Positions 4,899-10,252 of a stretch of 10,252 nucleotides of DNA are shown here, piece by piece. A program made the position numbers and the translations under genes. Each line of letters opens with the position of its first letter. Within the stretch, counting starts at the first letter, position 1. Below the pieces are notes generated by a model. It saw only the letters and a program-made list of their open reading frames with translations, had not been told where the DNA came from and ran no database searches. Origin of the DNA: an uncultured Actinomycetes bacterium (GTDB taxonomy: Bacteria; Actinomycetota; Actinomycetes; Nanopelagicales; Nanopelagicaceae); contig CAIXVA010000215.1 in the NCBI GenBank assembly GCA_903922745.1, forward strand, positions 1 to 10,252, written 5' to 3'.

Positions 4899-7751
4899 AT
4901 GACCAATAGCCCTCAGTTCCAACGCCCATCTTTTAAATTCCGCGGACGCAAAAGTCCACTAGCTCTGACAGTCGGAATCCTTGTAATTCTAGGAGCGATC
5001 TTCACAGCGGTAAGTGGTTTTTACGCAGACTGGTTGTGGTTTAAGTCCGTTAACTTCACAAGCACCTGGTCAACAATTCTAGGAACAAAGGCAATACTTT
5101 TTGTTGTATCAGGTTTGATCACAGCGCTACTGGTTATGTTCAATGTATTTTTAGCATTCAAGCGCCGCCCGCTATATGTCCCACTAAGTGTTGAGGCAGA
5201 TAATTTAGAACGGTATCGCGCGCAGATCGAGCCAATACGTCGAACTGTATTCATCGGCGGCTTTATCGCACTCTTTTACTTTGCGGGAACATCGGGTTCA
5301 ACTTTGTGGAGCTCTTGGTTGCTCTTTAAGAACTCCACCGATTTTGGAGTTAAAGATCCTCAATTTAATATGGACATCTCTTTCTTTGCGTTCCGCCTTC
5401 CTTTCTGGCAAACAATTATTGGGTGGGCAATATCGACCCTCGTATTAGCGATCATCGCTTCTGTTGTTGTTCATTACTTATACGGCGGAATTCGCCTACA
5501 GGTACGCGAAGATCGAACAACAGTTGCTGCCCGTGTCCAACTATCTGTGCTTCTTGGATTAGTCGTTCTTCTCAAGGCTGTTGCGTATTGGTTTGATCGA
5601 TATGCATTGGCTCTAAAAGACAGCAAGCTGATTACGGGCCTTACATATACAGATGTGAATGCAGTGCTCCCGGCTAAGGCAATCCTGGCTGGAATCGCGC
5701 TTGTCTGCGCGTTGCTCTTCTTTGCAAACATTATTCGTCGCTCATGGGTATTACCTGCAGCCGGAACAGTCTTGCTAGTTATTTCATCTGTGTTGATCGC
5801 GGGTCTATATCCAGCAGCAATTCAAACTTTTCAGGTAAAGCCAAGTGAATCATCTAAGGAAGCGGTATTTATTCAGCGCAATATTGATGCAACCCGCGCT
5901 GCATATGGGCTTGAAAATGTGACCGTTAGCGATTACCAGGCAACTCTTACAACATCTGCTGGTCAGCTCACTAAAGATGCGGCAACAATTTCAAATATCC
6001 GTTTGATGGATCCCAACGTTATTGCTGCAACTTTCCGTCAACTTCAGCAGATCAAGCCGTACTACACCTTCCCAGATTCATTGGATATTGATCGCTACAC
6101 AGTCGATGGCGTCAAGCGGGATGCAGTTGTGGCTGTTCGTGAATTAAATATCAATGGAAATCCATCACGTAACTGGATCAACGACCACCTCGTTTACACA
6201 CATGGTTTTGGTTTTGTGGCTGCGTTTGGAAATACACGTGATGCTGATGGAAAGCCATCATTTGTTGTTGGTGATTTGCCTCCAACAAAGGGGCTTGGAA
6301 AGTTTGAACCACGTGTGTACTTTGGTGAAAACGTTCCAGATTACTCAATCATTGGTGGCGTAAAAACTAATTCACCAGTTGAATTTGATTATCCGGACGA
6401 TACTTCAGCAAACGGTCAGAAGAACTACACCTACTCAGGTTCAGGTGGAGTTCCAGTTGGATCACTACTTAACAAACTTGTTTTTGCTCTGAAGTACCAA
6501 GAACAGCGCATTCTCCTTTCATCATTGATCAACAAGGATTCAAAGATTCTCTTTGAAAGAAACCCTCGTGACCGTGTTGCAAAGGTTGCTCCGTGGCTAA
6601 CTCTTGATGGTGACTCGTATCCAGCTCTTGTTGATGGAAAGATTCTTTGGATTATTGATGGCTACACAACAAGTGCTGGCTATCCATACTCACGTCAGAC
6701 AACTCTTTCGAGCGCTACATCAGATGCGTTGACAACAAATTCAACTTCTATTACCGCTCAGGGTAATGAAAACATCAACTACATTCGTAACTCGGTCAAG
6801 GCAACAGTTGATGCATACAGCGGTCAAGTGACTCTGTACCAGTGGGATGAGAAAGATCCTGTGTTAAAGACGTGGAGTAAAGCCTTCCCTGGCACCGTTC
6901 AGGCAAAGAGCACAATCTCTGCACAACTTCTTGAGCACATTCGTTACCCCGAAGATCTCTTTAGAGTCCAGCGTGAAGTATTAAGTTCGTACCACGTCAA
7001 GACAGCATCAGCATTTTATGGCGGTCAAGACTTCTGGCGCGTACCACGCGATCCATCAACATTCGGAGCTAACGCATCTGCGCAACCTCCTTATTACTTA
7101 ACACTTCAAATGCCAGGTGAGGCAAAGCCTGAGTTTGCATTGACCACACCATTTGTTCCACGAGGTGGTCGTGAAAACCTTTCTGCATTTGCAGTAGTTA
7201 ACTCTGATTCAGGTCCTAACTACGGCAAGATCACTGTTCTACAGTTGCCACGAAGTACAAACGTTGCAGGTCCTTCACAGGTTGCATCTAACTTTGAAGC
7301 AAAACCTGAAGTTGCAAATTCATTATCTTTGCTTCGCCAAGGTGGATCAGATGTTGTGCTGGGTAATTTGCTGACACTTCCAGTAGGTGGCGGCTTGTTA
7401 TATGTACAGCCTGTATATGTTCGAGCCACTGCAAATAGCGCTGCATATCCATTGCTACAAAAGGTGCTTGTTTCCTTTGGTGATCAAATTGGTTATGACG
7501 ACACTTTAAAGGGTGCACTTGATCAAGTCTTCGGTGGAAACTCCGGAACTTCTGCAGGTGGAACTTCTACAAATGGCACTACAGGAGTAACAACTAATTC
7601 ATCACTTGCTAACTCACTTGCAAGTGCAAAGAAGGCATACGCCGATGGATTAGCCGCTCTTGCAAAGGGAGACTTTGCAGCGTACGACAAGGCACAAAAG
7701 CGATTGAAGTCCGCACTTGATGCTGCAATCAATACTCAAAGCAAGAAATAA
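4899..7751 (+). CDS. UPF0182 family membrane protein
   Basis: This 950-residue protein has seven predicted membrane helices near residues 20-42, 61-85, 115-132, 168-194, 212-233, 260-279 and 284-307, followed by a very large soluble domain (about 310-875) that is probably extracytoplasmic. Conserved UPF0182 segments are visible: FYADWLWFKS (41-50), KDPQFNMDISFFAFRLPF (152-169) and GLTYTDVNAVLPAK (247-260) in the membrane part, and HGFGF, EFDYP and LERIRYPEDLF-like LEHIRYPEDLF in the soluble part. Residues 876-900 are a Gly/Ser/Thr linker, and 901-950 form a charged helical tail (AYADGLAALAKGDFAAYDKAQKRL) typical of the actinobacterial version. Length is normal for the family. The molecular function is not established as far as I know. 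There is no Shine-Dalgarno sequence, and the start fits a leaderless mRNA. The gene follows the Lon-like protease on the same strand. Confidence 0.95.
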   Translation: MTNSPQFQRPSFKFRGRKSPLALTVGILVILGAIFTAVSGFYADWLWFKSVNFTSTWSTILGTKAILFVVSGLITALLVMFNVFLAFKRRPLYVPLSVEADNLERYRAQIEPIRRTVFIGGFIALFYFAGTSGSTLWSSWLLFKNSTDFGVKDPQFNMDISFFAFRLPFWQTIIGWAISTLVLAIIASVVVHYLYGGIRLQVREDRTTVAARVQLSVLLGLVVLLKAVAYWFDRYALALKDSKLITGLTYTDVNAVLPAKAILAGIALVCALLFFANIIRRSWVLPAAGTVLLVISSVLIAGLYPAAIQTFQVKPSESSKEAVFIQRNIDATRAAYGLENVTVSDYQATLTTSAGQLTKDAATISNIRLMDPNVIAATFRQLQQIKPYYTFPDSLDIDRYTVDGVKRDAVVAVRELNINGNPSRNWINDHLVYTHGFGFVAAFGNTRDADGKPSFVVGDLPPTKGLGKFEPRVYFGENVPDYSIIGGVKTNSPVEFDYPDDTSANGQKNYTYSGSGGVPVGSLLNKLVFALKYQEQRILLSSLINKDSKILFERNPRDRVAKVAPWLTLDGDSYPALVDGKILWIIDGYTTSAGYPYSRQTTLSSATSDALTTNSTSITAQGNENINYIRNSVKATVDAYSGQVTLYQWDEKDPVLKTWSKAFPGTVQAKSTISAQLLEHIRYPEDLFRVQREVLSSYHVKTASAFYGGQDFWRVPRDPSTFGANASAQPPYYLTLQMPGEAKPEFALTTPFVPRGGRENLSAFAVVNSDSGPNYGKITVLQLPRSTNVAGPSQVASNFEAKPEVANSLSLLRQGGSDVVLGNLLTLPVGGGLLYVQPVYVRATANSAAYPLLQKVLVSFGDQIGYDDTLKGALDQVFGGNSGTSAGGTSTNGTTGVTTNSSLANSLASAKKAYADGLAALAKGDFAAYDKAQKRLKSALDAAINTQSKK

Positions 7752-7764
7752 GAAAAAGATGTAG

Positions 7765-7784
7765 TGCATTAAATAATTAATGCA
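7765..7784 (+). repeat. AT-rich 8-bp perfect inverted repeat after the UPF0182 gene
   Basis: TGCATTAA and TTAATGCA are exact reverse complements around ATAA, 13 bases past the UPF0182 stop. No T-tract follows. It directly precedes a much longer hairpin (7787-7836), and the two may act together as a tandem 3' end structure for the UPF0182 mRNA. Confidence 0.6.
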
Positions 7785-7786
7785 TC

Positions 7787-7836
7787 AGATAAAGGCCAGA
7801 TTCATGCGTGCAATCACATGGATTTGGTCTTTATCT
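7787..7836 (+). terminator. Long 20-bp hairpin between UPF0182 and tRNA-fMet, possible terminator
   Basis: Bases 7787-7806 pair with 7817-7836 without a bulge around a ten-base loop (CGTGCAATCA). Three pairs are G-T wobbles (7795-7828, 7799-7824, 7802-7821), and all three are acceptable only in plus-strand RNA. The tail (ATTGTTG) is only moderately T-rich, so this could be a terminator, an mRNA-stabilising 3' end, or a processed small RNA. The right arm also contains the likely -35 box of the tRNA promoter. Confidence 0.5.
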
Positions 7837-7853
7837 ATTGTTGCGCATAAGAT
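7824..7853 (+). promoter_or_regulatory. Candidate promoter for the initiator tRNA gene
   Basis: TTGGTC (7824-7829) is separated by 18 bases from TAAGAT (7848-7853), which would start transcription near 7860, about five bases before the mature tRNA. The -35 box lies inside the right arm of the long hairpin, so a terminator or folded 3' end and a promoter share sequence. Confidence 0.4.
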
Positions 7854-7864
7854 TGCATCACCGA

Positions 7865-7941
<77 letters not shown>

Positions 7942-7954
7942 GTAAGAAAAGCAC

Positions 7955-7982
7955 AAAAGGGTCCTCCTAGAGGGCCCTTTTT
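7955..7982 (+). terminator. Strong rho-independent terminator after tRNA-fMet, likely shared with copA
   Basis: AAAAGGGTCCTC (7955-7966) pairs with GAGGGCCCTTTT (7970-7981) around the three-base loop CTA, with one T-G wobble, and runs directly into five T residues. It ends the tRNA transcript 17 bases after the mature 3' end. On the minus strand it offers AAAAAGGG...CCCTTTT 16 bases past the copper ATPase stop codon, so it can serve both converging units. Confidence 0.93.
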
Positions 7983-7997
7983 GCATTCCTTTACTGC

Positions 7998-10252
7998 TTA
8001 TTTAATGCGAAGTGAATTTGTAACAACCAGCACGCTACTTGCCGCCATCGCAGCTGCCGCATACAGCGGTGACAATAACCCTGCCGCTGCAATTGGCAAT
8101 CCAATAACGTTATAAATAAGTGCCCAACCCATGTTCACGCGGATGATCTTTAAGGTCTTCTTTGAAAGCTTCAGAGCTGCAATAACACTTCCAAGCCCTG
8201 TGTTCATCAAGGTGATGTCAGCACTATTAATTGCAGTATCTGTTCCAGTACCCATAGCCATTGAAAGATCTGCAGCGGTAAGTGCTGCAGCATCATTGAT
8301 TCCATCACCGATCATTAATACGGTGTGACCTTCACTCTTCATACGTTCTACGATTTCAAGTTTTGTTTCGGGCAATGCATGTGAAACAACGTGTGCTGCA
8401 TCAATACCAACTGTTGTTGCCACAGATGCTGCGACCTCGCTGCTATCACCCGTTACAAGCCAAGGAGTAATGCCCATCTCACGAAGTGCTGCAACAGTTT
8501 GAGCCGCATCAGTTTTTAGTTGATCACCAACAGCAAAGACCGCAACTGCGACGCCATCCCAGGCAAGAACAGCGACGGTTAATCCAGCTGCTTGTCCACG
8601 ATCTACAGCCGACTTAATGTCGGGATGAAACTCTGTTGAGCTATGGGCAACCGCTGCAGGTGACCCAATAAGAACCACAGGTGATTGTGCGCCGATTGAA
8701 ACGCGACCTGCTGCACCAGATCCTGGAGTTACAGAGAAATCTGAGACAGCAAATGTTGAACGTGGTCCAACTGAAGTTGTTTGAGGAGCGTTCGCTAGTG
8801 CGTATTTTGTAATTGACAGAGCAACAGGGTGGTTATTAAGAGATTCAATAGCACCGGCAGAGGCCACTATGTTTGCTGTTGTCACAATCTCTGCAAAGGA
8901 ACGACCAAGAACCCCGCCTGCTGCTGTAGAAATCGTTGCATCTTGAACAAGCATTACGCCTTCAGTCAGCGTTCCAGTCTTATCAAATACAACCGTGTCA
9001 ACATTTCGGGCTACCTCTAAAACTCTTGGTTCGCGTAAAACAATGCCTCGTGCTGCACCGCGACCAGATGCAACAAGTAATGCAACAGGTGTTGCTAATC
9101 CAAGTGCGCATGGGCAGGCGATAACTAATACGGTAATTGCGATTGAAATAGATTTAGTCAGTGTTGAACCTGTGTAATACCAACCCGCAAAGGTTCCAAT
9201 TGCAAGCACAGTAACAATTGGTACAAAGACAGCGCTAATGCGATCTGCCAAGCGCTGAATCGGGGCTTTTGTACCCTGCGCACTAATTACCATTGCAGTG
9301 ATTCGAGCAAGTTCGGTATCGCTGCCGACTCGAGTAGCGCGAACAATTAAGCGACCATTGTGATTTACAGATGCGCCGATTACCGCAGAACCTGGACGCA
9401 CATCAACAGGCTTTGTTTCACCAGTCAGCATCGAGTTATCAACTGCGGATTCACCTTTGACAACAATTCCATCTGTTGCAATTCGATCTCCTGGGCGTAC
9501 TTCAAATTCATCGCCAATTTCCAGTTGTTCAATCGGAACAATTAGCGGGAATCCCCCACGAACAATCGTTACCTCTTTGCTGCCTAACGCTAATAGAGAA
9601 GTAAGCGCGCTACTGGCCTTTGCCTTTGCGCGCGTTTCTAAGTAGCGACCTAATACGACAAAGAAAATTACACCTGCTGCAACTTCGGTATAGACATCCC
9701 CGGCACCTGTTGAGTTTGCATAAATAGACCACCCAAAAGCCGCTAAAGAACCCATCGAAATCAAGTTATCCATCGTTGGGTGCATAATGTTTCTAAATGC
9801 TGCTTTATGAATCGGATAAGCAACAAGTAACACAACTGGAGCACTGAGTGCGATAACTACCCACGCAGTTGCTGAATACAGTGGATGTGGCAAGCCAAAG
9901 TTGTCTAGTACTTGGTGAACCCACATATCAATCTGATGATGCCAGCTCATAACCATTGAAATCGCAACAGCAGGTGCAGCAAAAATAAATGCAAAGAACA
10001 ATGCACGAGCAGATTTCTTACTATGCAATGTAACCGATTGCGCATCTACCAATAAGGAGGCTTCGTACCCTGCTTTTTCGACAATCTTTATTAAATCCTT
10101 AGGATTCATATCTGCAGGAGCCAAAATGTGAGCAGTCTCGGTTGCGAAGTTGATCGTGGCACTTACGCCATCAACTTTGTTGAGCGCCTTCTCGACAGTG
10201 TTTACGCAGGATGAACAGGTCATACCCTGTACGGACAGTGTTACTGGTTCTA
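7998..10252 (-). CDS. copA: P1B-1-type copper-exporting ATPase, 5' end beyond the window
   Basis: The frame has 741 residues from the first ATG in the window (10223), but it stays open further, reading EPVTLSVQG before MTCSSC. This completes the first strand of a heavy-metal-binding domain, so the true start lies off the right edge. Numbering from that ATG: metal site C3xxC6; membrane segments near 74-91, 118-136, 155-170, 180-194, 328-347 and 358-385; TGE at 267-269 (dephosphorylation); CPC at 370-372 (ion path); DKTGT with the phosphorylated D414; HP at 465-466 of the nucleotide-binding domain; GDGIND at 639-644; YN at 704-705 in the seventh helix; MxxSS at 726-730 in the eighth. CPC, YN and MxxSS together indicate Cu(I) export from the cytosol, driven by ATP. 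All catalytic residues are intact. The gene converges on tRNA-fMet and shares its terminator. Confidence 0.95.
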   Translation of the reverse strand, partial: EPVTLSVQGMTCSSCVNTVEKALNKVDGVSATINFATETAHILAPADMNPKDLIKIVEKAGYEASLLVDAQSVTLHSKKSARALFFAFIFAAPAVAISMVMSWHHQIDMWVHQVLDNFGLPHPLYSATAWVVIALSAPVVLLVAYPIHKAAFRNIMHPTMDNLISMGSLAAFGWSIYANSTGAGDVYTEVAAGVIFFVVLGRYLETRAKAKASSALTSLLALGSKEVTIVRGGFPLIVPIEQLEIGDEFEVRPGDRIATDGIVVKGESAVDNSMLTGETKPVDVRPGSAVIGASVNHNGRLIVRATRVGSDTELARITAMVISAQGTKAPIQRLADRISAVFVPIVTVLAIGTFAGWYYTGSTLTKSISIAITVLVIACPCALGLATPVALLVASGRGAARGIVLREPRVLEVARNVDTVVFDKTGTLTEGVMLVQDATISTAAGGVLGRSFAEIVTTANIVASAGAIESLNNHPVALSITKYALANAPQTTSVGPRSTFAVSDFSVTPGSGAAGRVSIGAQSPVVLIGSPAAVAHSSTEFHPDIKSAVDRGQAAGLTVAVLAWDGVAVAVFAVGDQLKTDAAQTVAALREMGITPWLVTGDSSEVAASVATTVGIDAAHVVSHALPETKLEIVERMKSEGHTVLMIGDGINDAAALTAADLSMAMGTGTDTAINSADITLMNTGLGSVIAALKLSKKTLKIIRVNMGWALIYNVIGLPIAAAGLLSPLYAAAAMAASSVLVVTNSLRIK

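Noticed and set aside
10221..10223. ATG as the start of the copper ATPase
   Set aside because: The frame stays open to the window edge and the nine codons before it read EPVTLSVQG, the normal first strand of a metal-binding domain. The ATG is the methionine of GMTCSSC, so the gene is treated as partial.

Overview
This window looks like a chromosomal stretch of a low-to-moderate GC actinobacterium, most likely one of the streamlined freshwater lineages (acI / Nanopelagicales type). That placement is inference from three things: the actinobacterial gene set and order (a ThiF-like protein, a YgjP/M48-like metallopeptidase, a DUF5679 zinc ribbon, a DUF2342 'zincin', a YlbL-type Lon-like protease, UPF0182 and initiator tRNA), the actinobacterial form of the initiator tRNA, and base composition well below that of Streptomyces or mycobacteria. 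No phage, transposon, plasmid or CRISPR signal was seen.

Left part (1-3544), all genes on the minus strand. Reading in the direction of transcription: a DUF2342 (Zincin_2-like) protein (3544-2237); a 370-base gap rich in inverted repeats; a YgjP-like zinc metallopeptidase with HExxH (1835-1197); a short structured spacer; a 54-residue four-cysteine DUF5679 protein (1094-930); a good bidirectional terminator (838-873); and the N-terminal 234 codons of a ThiF/E1-like protein that runs off the left edge (703-1).

Middle part (3664-7751), plus strand, divergent from the DUF2342 gene: a 103-residue single-pass membrane protein of unknown function, a membrane-anchored Lon-type serine protease that appears to have lost its PDZ domain, and the seven-helix UPF0182 membrane protein. 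Two of these genes look leaderless, each with a -10-like box six bases before the ATG and no Shine-Dalgarno sequence. After UPF0182 come two tandem hairpins, one with a 20-bp stem, then the initiator tRNA-fMet and a strong terminator that can also serve the convergent gene.

Right part (7998-10252), minus strand: a P1B-type copper-exporting ATPase (CopA-like) with a complete catalytic core. Its N-terminus continues beyond the right edge, because the reading frame stays open and extends the heavy-metal-binding domain past the first ATG in the window.

The DUF2342, YlbL-like and UPF0182 genes suggest a conserved envelope or protein quality-control neighbourhood, although no common pathway is shown by sequence alone. 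The most unusual features are non-coding: a candidate structured RNA at 2087-2157 whose G-U pairs favour the plus strand, the long hairpin before tRNA-fMet, and possible mutually exclusive hairpins ahead of the metallopeptidase. Among proteins, the PDZ-less Lon-like protease and the ThiF-like protein with a degenerate glycine loop stand out. No complete new defence or biosynthetic system is evident.
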